NCBI GenBank assembly: GCA_937998875.1
Contig: CALLBO010000035.1
Coordinates: 88,776-152,775, forward strand
Reading direction: 5' to 3'
DNA from: an uncultured Granulosicoccaceae bacterium
Lineage (GTDB): Bacteria; Pseudomonadota; Gammaproteobacteria; Granulosicoccales; Granulosicoccaceae
Length of the DNA stretch: 64,000 nucleotides
This document shows positions 47,134 to 57,623 of the stretch, one piece after another (the stretch's first letter is position 1; every line of letters starts with the position of its first letter). Under the pieces are notes generated by a model that ran no database searches, was not told the DNA's origin, and saw only the letters and a program-made list of their open reading frames with translations. The position numbers and the translations under genes were made by a program.

Positions 47134-48324
47134 ATGAATCTAACGCCTTGGCCGCAACGGAATGGCCGCAATGAAACTGCACAGCTAATAGCAGCAGCGC
47201 TGTGTTGTTTTTCTGCAGGCTCTCTGTATGGCTGGAGCGCGCTGATACCGGTTGTTGAGGCTACGCTTACACAATCAACTGGCAGTGCCGGGTTTATTTT
47301 TTCTCTGGCCATTGTGTCTTTTACGATCGCCGTCTTTATCGCACCCAGGCTTCCTCAGGCTTTTCAGCAATTGTCAGGGTGTTCGGTTTTTGCGCTTATG
47401 GGTGCAGTCAGCTTATCTATTGCAAGCCTGTCTGCAACGTATTTGATGTTTGTTCTGTTTTTTAGTGTTGGCTTTGGTATAGCCAGTGGCGCAATCTATA
47501 TCAATGCACTGTCGATTGCGTCTGCTTCCAAATGGCCGAAGATATCAACACCCGTTATGGTTGCAAGCTTCGGTCTGGGAGGTGCGGTGTTCGGGCCCGT
47601 CTGGCGTACGCTTGCAGCAAAGGGTTGGGATATGTCTGCGTTGCTGCCTGCGACTGTGGCTTTGGCCTGCAGTGCTGTTCTCGCAATCTTGTTCAATCAC
47701 TCGAGGTTTGCAGGGAAGTCTGTTGGTAATGTAGCCGAGTCATCAGTAGATGATCCTCCAACTGATAACCTGACACCGGTAGCGTTGATCTGCCTCGTCT
47801 TCGGGTTTGGTTCAATGGCAGGACTGATGGTGTTAGGGTTAGCATCAAAAATCATAGACGTGGCTGGTGGAACGGTGGTTCTGTCTACGATAGCGATTGC
47901 CGGAGTGGCGATAGGCAACACCGGCGGGCGGCTGTCTGTTGGCCTGATAACATTGCACTATACGTCAATACAAAGCGTCATTGTTGCCTGCATAGTGATT
48001 ATTTTCGGCCTTGTTCTTATTGCAGCCGCACCCGTTGTTGATATCAACCTGATGCTGTTGTGCGGGCTGACAATAGTCGCCTTAGGTTACGGCATGATGG
48101 CGTCGTCAATCCCTGTATTGGTCAGATCGCTATGTTCAGAGGTAAGGTTTGCTCAGGTGTTTTCTATTGTGTTTCTCGCATGGGGTGTTGCAGGTCTAAC
48201 AGCACCTTGGCTGGCCGGTGTGATGTTTGACCGGACGGGTTCGTTTCAGCCGTCGGTAATTGGTGCACTGGTGATGACAATCTTGGCCTGGCTGTTTGCA
48301 ATACAAATTCGGCGGCAGTCTTAA
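47134..48324 (+). CDS. Major facilitator superfamily transporter, OFA (oxalate/formate antiporter)-like
   Basis: 396 aa with twelve hydrophobic segments in two halves joined by a hydrophilic loop (about 190-215). The first half reads FSAGSLYGWSALIPVVEATL, close to the OFA family pattern of monocarboxylate carriers. Divergent from the thiolase-DUF35-ligase operon, it could import the acid that the ligase activates. The ribosome site is weak. Substrate unknown. Confidence 0.78.
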   Translation: MNLTPWPQRNGRNETAQLIAAALCCFSAGSLYGWSALIPVVEATLTQSTGSAGFIFSLAIVSFTIAVFIAPRLPQAFQQLSGCSVFALMGAVSLSIASLSATYLMFVLFFSVGFGIASGAIYINALSIASASKWPKISTPVMVASFGLGGAVFGPVWRTLAAKGWDMSALLPATVALACSAVLAILFNHSRFAGKSVGNVAESSVDDPPTDNLTPVALICLVFGFGSMAGLMVLGLASKIIDVAGGTVVLSTIAIAGVAIGNTGGRLSVGLITLHYTSIQSVIVACIVIIFGLVLIAAAPVVDINLMLLCGLTIVALGYGMMASSIPVLVRSLCSEVRFAQVFSIVFLAWGVAGLTAPWLAGVMFDRTGSFQPSVIGALVMTILAWLFAIQIRRQS

Positions 48325-48346
48325 CAACTTTTTGCTGGATGGACTA

Positions 48347-48550
48347 CTAAGGACTAAATCCAAAAACCTGCCTCACGGCCAAGGATACAGTTGGAGGACG
48401 TGGCTCATTATCTGATTCGGCAAGCGGATACGCAAAATCGAGATGGAGTACGGAGGAGCCCAGTAGCTGCGGTGAGCCGAATCTAACTCCTATACCCAGA
48501 GAGGTTTTTGGGTTGTCGAGCCAGTTATTCTCGTCTGATATGCGGAACAT
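48347..48550 (-). pseudogene. Remnant of an outer-membrane beta-barrel protein C-terminus
   Basis: 67 aa reading KTSLGIGVRFGSPQLLGSSVLHLDFAYPL and VSLAVRQVFGF, which has the alternating pattern of the last two or three strands of an Omp85 (BamA/TamA) type barrel. A stop codon lies five codons upstream of the ATG in frame, and no signal peptide or body is present, so it is a fragment. It could be a shadow frame, but the barrel-like pattern is more than chance in my view. Confidence 0.35.
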
Positions 48551-48665
48551 AGTTACAGCTGATTAGTGGTCTAATCCGGGCTGCTGCGTTTCAATCGGTT
48601 ATTCCGATTACGAAGCAGTGTTTGTTTTTTAGAGCGTTGAACAACGCGTCTTTGACAGCAGCCAG

Positions 48666-48692
48666 AAAAAAGGCCGCTCCAATGAGCGGCCT
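48666..48692 (-). terminator. katG terminator
   Basis: On the minus strand: GGCCGCTC-att-gGAGCGGCC followed by a T-run, 38 bases behind the katG stop. Confidence 0.88.
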
Positions 48693-48729
48693 AACTTACT
48701 ACTTTTCCATTTACTGCATTGTTTAGGCG

Positions 48730-50949
<2,220 letters not shown>

Positions 50950-51074
50950 TTAAAACTGTGTTGTTACGACTATGTGGCTTGTAGCTATGTAAAAGATGCT
51001 GTGTGTTTCGATTCTCCCGTGCTTGCTGTATTGCCCTGTATTGGTTTCTTGCCTTGGTTTGTCTTAAGTAATAA

Positions 51075-51506
51075 CTACTGGCACTGCGGACAAATGCCCC
51101 AGTAAATAACTTCTGCTTCATCAATGATGTATCCGTGATCTGCCTGCGCGGTAAGGCAGGGGGCTTCCCCTACTGCACAGTCAATGTCGATTAAAGACTC
51201 GCATCTGCGACAGGCTAAATGGTGATGGTTGTCAACGCGATGTTCGTAACGCGCTGGTGAACCCGCTGGCTGTATGCGGCGAATTAATCCGTTTTCAGAC
51301 ATAGTATTCAATGCGTCATAGACTGCCTGGCGCGATATTACCCCGAGGTCTTCACGGACTGTCTGGCAGATTTCATCAGCCATTGCATGGGGTGAGATCT
51401 GGACAGCGCGGTACACAGCAAGGCGTTGCGCAGTGACTTGCAACCCAGCTGATTTGAGTGCAACTGATACGTCTGGCTGGGTGCGGTTAGAAGCCGATTT
51501 TTCCAT
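51075..51506 (-). CDS. Fur-family transcriptional regulator (FurA/PerR-like)
   Basis: 143 aa. The winged helix (about 10-85) reads [12 protein letters not shown], then [22 protein letters not shown]. The HHHLACRRC stretch supplies the regulatory metal site, and two C-x-x-C pairs (ACRRC and ICPQC) form the structural zinc site. Its place upstream of katG suggests it senses peroxide and represses katG. A palindrome sits just upstream of its start. Confidence 0.9.
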   Translation of the reverse strand: MEKSASNRTQPDVSVALKSAGLQVTAQRLAVYRAVQISPHAMADEICQTVREDLGVISRQAVYDALNTMSENGLIRRIQPAGSPARYEHRVDNHHHLACRRCESLIDIDCAVGEAPCLTAQADHGYIIDEAEVIYWGICPQCQ

Positions 51507-51521
51507 CGATTTAGTATCTCT

Positions 51522-51548
51522 CCAATTATGGAATGAGTCAATAATTGG
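51522..51548. promoter_or_regulatory. Palindrome upstream of the Fur-family gene, likely operator
   Basis: CCAATTAT and ATAATTGG form a perfect 8-bp inverted repeat 11 bases apart, 16-42 bases before the Fur-family start codon. The AT-rich half-sites resemble Fur/PerR boxes. No second copy is obvious upstream of katG. Confidence 0.45.
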
Positions 51549-51743
51549 TGAAAACTGTAATTCAAACGGATTGGCTGTTGAAGGTCTGGTTTGGTTTTAA
51601 GTAACAGGCAATTTGGAACACAATGATCATCAGGAGGAGCGCTGGCTATTGCCATCACCCCGCTGACCAGCGCAGCGATGGCACCACGATGATGAAAACC
51701 GAGCCCTCATGATGTCTCTGTGTTACAAGTTTCTCTTTCAAGA

Positions 51744-53483
51744 ATGATCCCGGCTGATAGAAAATTGCTAAGCGGAACTAAAAAAGGATATTCCAACAAC
51801 GGGGGTGTGTTGCTATGGCTGCTCCCGTGGCTGTTGCTTGTTTTCTCAGTCACCGTGCAGTCTCAGTCTACATCGGAAAGTGAAGCGGCCAATGCCACGA
51901 CGATTACCGCTCCCGTTGATTCAACTGCGGCACGAATAAATGAGTTGTCTGAGCTTATTAAACAGAGAACAGACCAGCGAGACTCGCTGCGCGAGTTGAT
52001 TATTGCCAGTGGTCCGAATGCCAATGAGGGAGACAGGCAGAAGCTAAAAGCAGTTTCAGAAGACATTGAAAGTCTGAGGGAATCGTTTCTGTTTGCACTG
52101 CTGGGCAACCAAACCGATATGCAGGCGCTGGAAGATGTCGAAGAAGCAGACACCACCTGGCAGGAAGACGTTGTAGAAGTACTCGAACCCCTGGCAGATA
52201 CACTTAAAGCAGTCACGCGTCGGCCGAGAGAGATAGCAGAGTTGCGAGGCAAAATTGCGCAAGCTGGTCATAAGTCTGCGGCAATACAAAGTGCTATTAA
52301 TGCCGCCAATCAGGTTGAAATGGATCCATTGTCTGAAGATGCAGCTAACACGCTTCAGAACTATCTGGGTGCCTGGGCGCAGGACCTGGAGCAAGTCACA
52401 CATGACAGGCTGTTGGCAGAGTCTCAACTCGAGTCATTGGAAACCAACAACGACTCGGGTTGGTCCGGTGTGTGGGCGAGCACCAAACAATTTTTTCTTG
52501 GCAGAGGTCTTACCCTGTTACTGGCAATTGCGGTAGCGGTGATCGCGTGGTTGATAATGCGGTACTTATGGTGGTTGTACTCCACCAAGATTGCATCAAA
52601 AGAAACCAGAAGGCACGGCACGCTGTTTCGCTTCTCAGCCTATAGTTACTATCTTTTTACCGGCCTGATTGTGATCATAGCGGTGCTGTATACGCTTTGG
52701 ATTCGGGAAGACCTGTTGTTGTTAGCGCTAACTTTTGTGGCACTTGCCAGTTTAGCGCTGGGCTTCAGGCAGTACCTCCCGAACTATATTACTGAAGCGC
52801 GCCTGCTGTTAAATCTGGGTACTGTCAGGGAGGGTGAGCGGGTAATGTTCAACGGGCTGCCGTGGCAGGTGATGTCATTGAACATACAGTCGGTTTTAAG
52901 AAACCCTGCGATTGACGGTGTTATCCGACTACCGTTGAGTACACTGGCAGATTTGTCTTCACGGCCAATTAAAAACAATTTGTGGTTTCCTACCAAACAA
53001 GGTGACTATGTGTTTTTACCAGATGGATTGTTTGGACGCGTTAAGCATCAAACTCCGGATATTGTCGAGCTATCGGTAAAGGGTGGTGTCACCCTGACAT
53101 ATCCAACCGCTGAGTTTTTTTCGCTTAAGGTGCTGAATCTCTCCGGTGATGAGACGTTCGGTGTCTCTACCACATTCGGGCTTGACTACAGTCTGCAACC
53201 CATTTGCATGACAACGGTGCCTGCAGCATTGAGGACGGCTATTCATGAAGCGCTGGTGTCCGCAGGATATGAAAAACACGTCAAGGGAGAAATGGTGGAG
53301 TTATCTTCCGCCGGTGATTCTTCACTGGATTACGTGGTGTATGTGACAATGTCCAGTGAACTCGCCTCACAGTACTATGCGATTGAGCGCTTGTTGGTAC
53401 AAACCTGTATTGATGTGGCAAATTCAAACGGTTGGAGTATTCCGTTTCCTCAGTTGGCCGTGCATTCGGTCTCTTCCACCTAG
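51744..53483 (+). CDS. Divergent MscS-like membrane protein with a periplasmic coiled coil
   Basis: 579 aa from ATG 51744; a GTG at 51720 would add 8 residues, and neither start has a good ribosome site. A signal or anchor segment (LLWLLPWLLLVFSV) is followed by a long Glu-rich predicted coiled coil (about 55-240), then three or more membrane segments (about 255-350). An MscS-like beta domain follows (TVREGERVMFNGLPWQVMS), and the C-terminal alpha/beta domain ends SIPFPQLAVH, as in MscS. Pore-lining helix glycines are poorly conserved, so channel activity is not certain. Confidence 0.7.
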   Translation: MIPADRKLLSGTKKGYSNNGGVLLWLLPWLLLVFSVTVQSQSTSESEAANATTITAPVDSTAARINELSELIKQRTDQRDSLRELIIASGPNANEGDRQKLKAVSEDIESLRESFLFALLGNQTDMQALEDVEEADTTWQEDVVEVLEPLADTLKAVTRRPREIAELRGKIAQAGHKSAAIQSAINAANQVEMDPLSEDAANTLQNYLGAWAQDLEQVTHDRLLAESQLESLETNNDSGWSGVWASTKQFFLGRGLTLLLAIAVAVIAWLIMRYLWWLYSTKIASKETRRHGTLFRFSAYSYYLFTGLIVIIAVLYTLWIREDLLLLALTFVALASLALGFRQYLPNYITEARLLLNLGTVREGERVMFNGLPWQVMSLNIQSVLRNPAIDGVIRLPLSTLADLSSRPIKNNLWFPTKQGDYVFLPDGLFGRVKHQTPDIVELSVKGGVTLTYPTAEFFSLKVLNLSGDETFGVSTTFGLDYSLQPICMTTVPAALRTAIHEALVSAGYEKHVKGEMVELSSAGDSSLDYVVYVTMSSELASQYYAIERLLVQTCIDVANSNGWSIPFPQLAVHSVSST

Positions 53484-53493
53484 TCTGGCACTA

Positions 53494-53991
53494 ATGACTG
53501 AAATAACGATCTACTATCTGCAAATGGAAAGTGTGGATTCTCATCAGGTGAAGCCGTTGCCCGCTGATCTGTCAGTGCAGGAAGCATGTATTAAGCAGTA
53601 TCAGGTGAATCGACTGTTGTACCAGTTAGTCGGTGAAGATTGGGAGTGGAAAGACAAAGCCGACTGGACAAACGAAACGTGGCGGCAATACGCCGAGTCT
53701 GCCACCCTTAGAACCTGGGTCGCTTACAATCAGGGCAGTATTGCGGGTTTTTTCGAATTAAAAAAAATCGACTCGAAAACCAACGAGCTGGCGTACTTTG
53801 GATTGGCAGGAAAGTTTATTGGTAAGGGGTTTGGCGGAGCACTTCTGTCTGTTGCAATCACAGAAGCATGGCGCTGGGGTAATCCGCAGCGGGTAATTGT
53901 GAATACCTGCTCGCTTGATCATCCTAACGCACTCGCTAACTACAAAGCGCGTGGCTTTACGCTTTACGAAGAAAAGCAAGTATCGGTTTGA
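53494..53991 (+). CDS. GNAT-family N-acetyltransferase
   Basis: 165 aa. The acetyl-CoA loop reads LAGKFIGKGFGGALLSVAI (about 106-124), and the C-terminal strand NTCSLDHPNALANYKARGF with YEEKQ matches GNAT motif B. The ATG at 53494 follows the MscS-like gene by 10 bases, so they are likely cotranscribed; in-frame starts inside that gene are not supported. Substrate unknown. Confidence 0.8.
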   Translation: MTEITIYYLQMESVDSHQVKPLPADLSVQEACIKQYQVNRLLYQLVGEDWEWKDKADWTNETWRQYAESATLRTWVAYNQGSIAGFFELKKIDSKTNELAYFGLAGKFIGKGFGGALLSVAITEAWRWGNPQRVIVNTCSLDHPNALANYKARGFTLYEEKQVSV

Positions 53992-54122
53992 GTACCGTCT
54001 TATCTGTGCATCGTTTTTTTGCTGGTTGGTTAATCGCCGTATGGGCCTGTCTCATCGGCGTGGGTCGTGCACGTTACGTGAGAATGTTGTCATGTGGAAA
54101 CGCGCTGCAACCCGATGGATGT

Positions 54123-54150
54123 TTGACAAATCGCCCTTTGGTTCTATGTT
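54123..54150 (+). promoter_or_regulatory. Possible promoter of the coiled-coil protein gene
   Basis: TTGACA (54123-54128), 16 bases, TATGTT (54145-54150). The rest of the 53992-54252 gap has no convincing gene; an unexplained strong AGGAGGT at 54213-54219 has no start codon at a usable distance. Confidence 0.45.
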
Positions 54151-54252
54151 TTATATACGCGTATCCGTAGCAGGCCGGATAGTCGGGTTTCCGACATTAT
54201 CTTGCAGTGTGAAAGGAGGTCGCGACAAATAACATCATCAACGGAGGGTTGG

Positions 54253-54651
54253 ATGAACATCGCAATAGATAAACAGGATGCTGGTAAAAAAATACCTGAA
54301 GTCATTGCCGGTAATGACCGTGTTACAAAGACACCACTGATCAAGGATCAGGCAGAGAGTCTGGAACTGCGCTGTAAAGTGCAGCAGCGTCGGCTGATCC
54401 AGCTTGAGCAGGAAAATCTCAGGCTTACTTTGCAGCGTGACAAAATGCGCAACACGCTAAAGAGTCAGATCAAAGTGATCGATGCACTAAAGATTAAATC
54501 TACAGATAAATCTGAGACGGCTATTAATATTAATGAGGTGCCGCCGCTGGATGCCAGTGAATTTCTGCCGATTGTTGATGAGCCGATAACACCATCACGT
54601 CGACAGCGCTATACGGCAATGCTGTGCGAGATGATCGGTAAGCGAGCGTAG
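54253..54651 (+). CDS. Hypothetical coiled-coil protein
   Basis: 132 aa, no family recognised. Residues 30-82 are a strongly helical, heptad-like stretch rich in Leu, Gln, Arg and Lys (LRCKVQQRRLIQLEQENLRL). The C-terminal part (100-132) is less regular and ends in a basic segment. GGAGG at 54243-54247 fixes the ATG at 54253. No signal peptide or membrane segment. It ends before a region of nested inverted repeats. Confidence 0.65.
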   Translation: MNIAIDKQDAGKKIPEVIAGNDRVTKTPLIKDQAESLELRCKVQQRRLIQLEQENLRLTLQRDKMRNTLKSQIKVIDALKIKSTDKSETAININEVPPLDASEFLPIVDEPITPSRRQRYTAMLCEMIGKRA

Positions 54652-54661
54652 GGGGATAAGT

Positions 54662-54764
54662 CTGCGCATCCACCAATGCGCAGTACGTCAGATGCGTAAT
54701 TACCGGTTAATTTAATTTGCTATCAACCTGGCGCCGTTCGTTGCAGCCAGGTTGGTGGATGCGC
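54662..54764. repeat. Nested inverted repeats in a convergent intergenic region
   Basis: GCGCATCCACCA (54664-54675) is the perfect inverse complement of TGGTGGATGCGC (54753-54764). Inside them CAACCTGGC (54724-54732) pairs with GCCAGGTTG (54746-54754). The left arm can instead form CTGCGCA/TGCGCAG (54662-54683). There is no T-run. It lies 11 bases behind the coiled-coil gene and 40 bases from the 3' end of the class III ADH gene. Confidence 0.7.
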
Positions 54765-54804
54765 TTTACGCTTATGCCCCCCTACGAAAACATGGCATCG
54801 TCAC

Positions 54805-55914
54805 TTAAAATAAAACCACTGATCTGATCGATTCACCTTTGTGCATCAGATCAAAGGCGTTGTTAATGTCATCCAGTGGCATGGTGTGGGTAATCAGTGG
54901 ATCGATCTCGATCTTGCCGTCCATATACCAGTCAACGATTTTCGGTACATCGGTTCTGCCTTTTGCACCACCAAAAGCAGTACCACGCCAGTTGCGACCG
55001 GTCACCAGTTGAAAAGGTCGTGTGCTGATTTCGGCACCGGCAGGAGCAACACCAATAATAATCGAAGTACCCCAGCCTTTGTGGCAGCACTCCAGTGCCT
55101 GCCGCATGACTTCCACATTGCCAATGCACTCAAATGAGTAGTCCGCCCCGCCGTTGGTAAGGTCAACCAGATAAGGTACCAGGTCACTTTCCACTTCAGA
55201 CGGATTAACAAAGTGCGTCATGCCGAATCGTTCTGCCATTTCTTTTCTGGCAGGGTTTAGGTCGACACCGACTATTTTGTCTGCACCGGCAATGCGTGCA
55301 CCTTGAATAACGTTTAAACCAATCCCTCCCAGACCGAATACAACCACGTTGTCGCCAGGTTGTACTTTGGCAGTGTTAATCACCGCACCAATACCGGTGG
55401 TAACGCCGCAGCCGATGTAGCAGATTTTATCGAACGGTGCGTCTTCACGAACTTTGGCCAGTGCAATTTCCGGCACCACGGTATAGTTTGAAAAAGTAGA
55501 AGTGCCCATGTAGTGGAACAGTTTGTCTTTACCGCGTGAGAAACGGCTGCTGTTGTCCGGCATCAAACCCTGGCCCTGCGTTTCTCTAATTTGCTGACAC
55601 AAATTGGTTTTGCCGGAAGTGCAGTAATCACACACCCGGCATTCGGGAGTGTAGAGCGGTATTACGTGATCGCCTTTCTTCAAGCTGGTTACACCCGGGC
55701 CTACCTCAACCACGACGCCTGCGCCTTCATGGCCGAGCACTGCGGGAAAAATACCCTCGGGATCAGCACCAGACAGCGTGAACTCATCGGTGTGGCAAAT
55801 GCCGGTCGCCTTGATCTCAATCAGGCATTCGCCGGCTTTAGGGCCGTCTACCTCGATTGTGCCGACTTCCAGCGGGGCTCCGGCTTTTACTGCAATCGCG
55901 GCTCTTGATTCCAT
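54805..55914 (-). CDS. frmA: S-(hydroxymethyl)glutathione dehydrogenase (class III alcohol dehydrogenase)
   Basis: Oxidises the glutathione adduct of formaldehyde with NAD+. 369 aa, the usual length. Catalytic zinc ligands lie in TGICHTDEF and GHEGAG, and the structural zinc cysteines in [15 protein letters not shown]. The NAD fold has [19 protein letters not shown]. No FrmB or regulator is adjacent. The MttB-type gene elsewhere in the window fits an organism that meets formaldehyde from methylated amines. Confidence 0.95.
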   Translation of the reverse strand: MESRAAIAVKAGAPLEVGTIEVDGPKAGECLIEIKATGICHTDEFTLSGADPEGIFPAVLGHEGAGVVVEVGPGVTSLKKGDHVIPLYTPECRVCDYCTSGKTNLCQQIRETQGQGLMPDNSSRFSRGKDKLFHYMGTSTFSNYTVVPEIALAKVREDAPFDKICYIGCGVTTGIGAVINTAKVQPGDNVVVFGLGGIGLNVIQGARIAGADKIVGVDLNPARKEMAERFGMTHFVNPSEVESDLVPYLVDLTNGGADYSFECIGNVEVMRQALECCHKGWGTSIIIGVAPAGAEISTRPFQLVTGRNWRGTAFGGAKGRTDVPKIVDWYMDGKIEIDPLITHTMPLDDINNAFDLMHKGESIRSVVLF

Positions 55915-55992
55915 AGGTATTCCGTGTGTGTTCGACTAATCGTAGCCAGTAGATTCTGCAAAATAGCCAATCTACAGGCCGATAAATTAAAG

Positions 55993-56069
55993 TGGCGCAC
56001 CCCGCAGGATTCGAACCTGCGACCTCGCCCTTAGGAGGGGCACGCTCTATCCAGCTGAGCTAGGGGTGC
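55993..56069 (-). tRNA. tRNA-Arg(CCT)
   Basis: 77 nt with encoded CCA. The acceptor stem GCACCCC pairs with GGGGTGC. The D-arm is GCTCAGCTGGATAGAGC, the anticodon loop CTCCTAA with CCT read at 56035-56033, and the T-arm GCAGGTTCGAATCCTGC. It decodes AGG. Confidence 0.97.
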
Positions 56070-56080
56070 GGTGCAACCCG

Positions 56081-56109
56081 AGTGTAAGGCGACATTCCTG
56101 GAACTACAA
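56081..56109 (-). promoter_or_regulatory. Promoter of tRNA-Arg
   Basis: On the minus strand: TTGTAG (56109-56104), 17 bases, TACACT (56086-56081). The expected start lies a few bases before the tRNA 5' end. Confidence 0.6.
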
Positions 56110-56240
56110 ATTTCTGCCCCTGCTGGTTCGGTTCGAAACGGCGGGTTAAATGTTTCCCAAAAGCGGCCGATAGCCTTGTGTCCCGAAAATGGTCGGCCTG
56201 ATTTACAGCGTGCGGCAGGACAAACTGGAGAATAAAAATA

Positions 56241-56669
56241 ATGTCAGCACTGCCAAAAAGTGATGAGCGCAGGGCGTATCGCCGTGTTTCCGATGCGATC
56301 GCGATGCAGATACACCTGCCAGACGAAGCTGCCAATGAGAGGCAGTTTGATGTAGTGGAGTTGCCGGATCATCCGACCCATGTGGTGAGCCTGAGCCCGA
56401 ATGGTCTTAAGTGTTACCACGATGAGGCGTTTAGTGACGGTGATGTACTGCAGGTGAGTATCAGGTTATTTCCAAGTGGATTGAGAATCGATACCGAGGC
56501 GCGGGTGGTTAACTCGGGTGAAGATGATAAGCCGAACAAGAACAATCGATTTTTTGCCGGCCTGGCCTTTGTAAAAATGCCAAAGGAGTGCAAGGCGCAA
56601 TTGCTGGAGCACATTCAGTGTGTCGCAAAGGAATCGTTTGGTGGTGCCGTCAAGTTGGTCAATCGATAA
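56241..56669 (+). CDS. PilZ-domain protein
   Basis: 142 aa. The cyclic-di-GMP binding pattern is present: DERRAYRRV near the N-terminus gives the R-x-x-x-R element, and VVSLSPNGLK matches [D/N]-x-S-x-x-G loosely (S-L-S-P-N-G). The beta-barrel follows with GDVLQVSIRLFPSG and FAGLAFVKM. The acidic residue of the motif is replaced, so binding may be weakened. No signal peptide or partner domain. The output is not predictable. Confidence 0.75.
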   Translation: MSALPKSDERRAYRRVSDAIAMQIHLPDEAANERQFDVVELPDHPTHVVSLSPNGLKCYHDEAFSDGDVLQVSIRLFPSGLRIDTEARVVNSGEDDKPNKNNRFFAGLAFVKMPKECKAQLLEHIQCVAKESFGGAVKLVNR

Positions 56670-56755
56670 CTTCGAAAGTGAATTGGCTCATCGATAGCTA
56701 ATTGATCGATAGTGATTTGGATGAGGCTTGACGTTTTGTCTCTCCACTCTGAGCT

Positions 56756-57259
56756 TCACTGGTGAGCTTTGAGCTCGTGTTGGATTGCGTTTTTTAAGTC
56801 TGACGGCTCAATATTAAGTTCCTTAAAAGCCCTCGCGACAACTCCGTGTTTTATCTCGGCGGCGACCGCCAGCACATGTGCACCGAGTAGCGGCCTGTCT
56901 TTATCATTCTTTTTTAGCGCATGAAGTGACTTCATTAGCTGCCGGCCGGACGGATGAGATACCGGTAGAAGCTTTTTACTGGTTACAGGTTCAATTGACA
57001 CAGTCTCTGCGTCAATACCGACCGCATCCAGCGCTTGGTCGTATTGCTTGTTTATCGCGTCGCGATAGTTTTCCGCATTGATATTCAGCGCTGCGAAAAC
57101 TCTTTTCGCGCTGCCTTCTTCTAATTCAAGTGCTGCAAGCACGTAGTGTTCAGCACCGGCAGTTTCTTCCCCAAGCGCGTTTGCCTGAGCGTCAGCACCT
57201 GGAATCAACTGATTAATAGTTTTCATTTCGTTGAGACGAAGTTTTATCCGGTTAAACAT
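56756..57259 (-). CDS. Stand-alone Clp N-terminal domain protein
   Basis: 167 aa containing two Clp-N (Clp R) repeats: AGAEHYVLAALELEEGSAKRVFAALNIN (about 34-61) and LLGAHVLAVAAEIKHGVVARAFKELNI (about 123-149). No AAA+ module is present, so it is not a Clp ATPase. Such domains bind substrates or adaptors. It follows the small HTH gene by 58 bases on the same strand and is probably in its operon. An ATG at residue 12 (57226) is an alternative start. Confidence 0.75.
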   Translation of the reverse strand: MFNRIKLRLNEMKTINQLIPGADAQANALGEETAGAEHYVLAALELEEGSAKRVFAALNINAENYRDAINKQYDQALDAVGIDAETVSIEPVTSKKLLPVSHPSGRQLMKSLHALKKNDKDRPLLGAHVLAVAAEIKHGVVARAFKELNIEPSDLKNAIQHELKAHQ

Positions 57260-57317
57260 GTTTTTTCCTGAAACTTTGTGTGATTCTGTTTGGATTATTT
57301 CTGGTTGTTGTTGATTT

Positions 57318-57536
57318 TTACTTCTTTGTCTTCTTCAGGGATGCTGCGTGCTTCTTGTGCGCTGCCTGTTTGGTGACACCCAGTGCTTCTGCAATTTCTG
57401 ACCAGCTCCAGCCTTGTGAGACCGCCTGCCTGACCGCTTTTCGCTCCAGTTGGTCTGCGGTACGTCGCAAGGCGACAACAGCGGCAAGTGCTTTTTCCGG
57501 ATCGTTGGGAGTGGGTAGCAACTTTGGCTTGGTCAT
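57318..57536 (-). CDS. Small helix-turn-helix protein
   Basis: 72 aa. Residues 36-60 (VRQAVSQGWSWSEIAEALGVTKQAAHKK) form a clear helix-turn-helix, with basic tails on both sides. It lies just upstream of the Clp-N gene, a pairing also seen in other bacteria. No ribosome site precedes the ATG: the start codon lies where a promoter of the expected spacing would begin transcription, so the message is probably leaderless. It is the likely binder of the two palindromes in its own promoter. Confidence 0.75.
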   Translation of the reverse strand: MTKPKLLPTPNDPEKALAAVVALRRTADQLERKAVRQAVSQGWSWSEIAEALGVTKQAAHKKHAASLKKTKK

Positions 57537-57537
57537 T

Positions 57538-57582
57538 CGTCAACTTTAGTTGACGTTTTTCAGGCTGTCAACCCAGGTTGAC
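57538..57582 (-). promoter_or_regulatory. Promoter with two GTCAAC-N4-GTTGAC operators
   Basis: On the minus strand: -35 TTGACA (57571-57566), a 17-base spacer and -10 TAAAGT (57548-57543), which puts the start at or next to the A of the ATG (57536). Two copies of GTCAAC-N4-GTTGAC lie at 57539-57554 (extended to an 18-bp perfect palindrome, 57538-57555) and 57567-57582, 28 bases centre to centre. One covers the -10, the other the -35. Confidence 0.75.
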
Positions 57583-57623
57583 GATTGTGTGAGCTGTTTT
57601 TAGGTAGTAAGCCTGGCCAAAAG

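Noticed and set aside
53988..54170. 60-aa frame overlapping the GNAT stop, with one hydrophobic segment
   Set aside because: TTG start, no ribosome site, no conserved pattern, and a promoter-like sequence inside it.
54213..54219. Strong AGGAGGT ribosome-site sequence
   Set aside because: No ATG, GTG or TTG lies 5-12 bases downstream; the next start (54253) has its own GGAGG.
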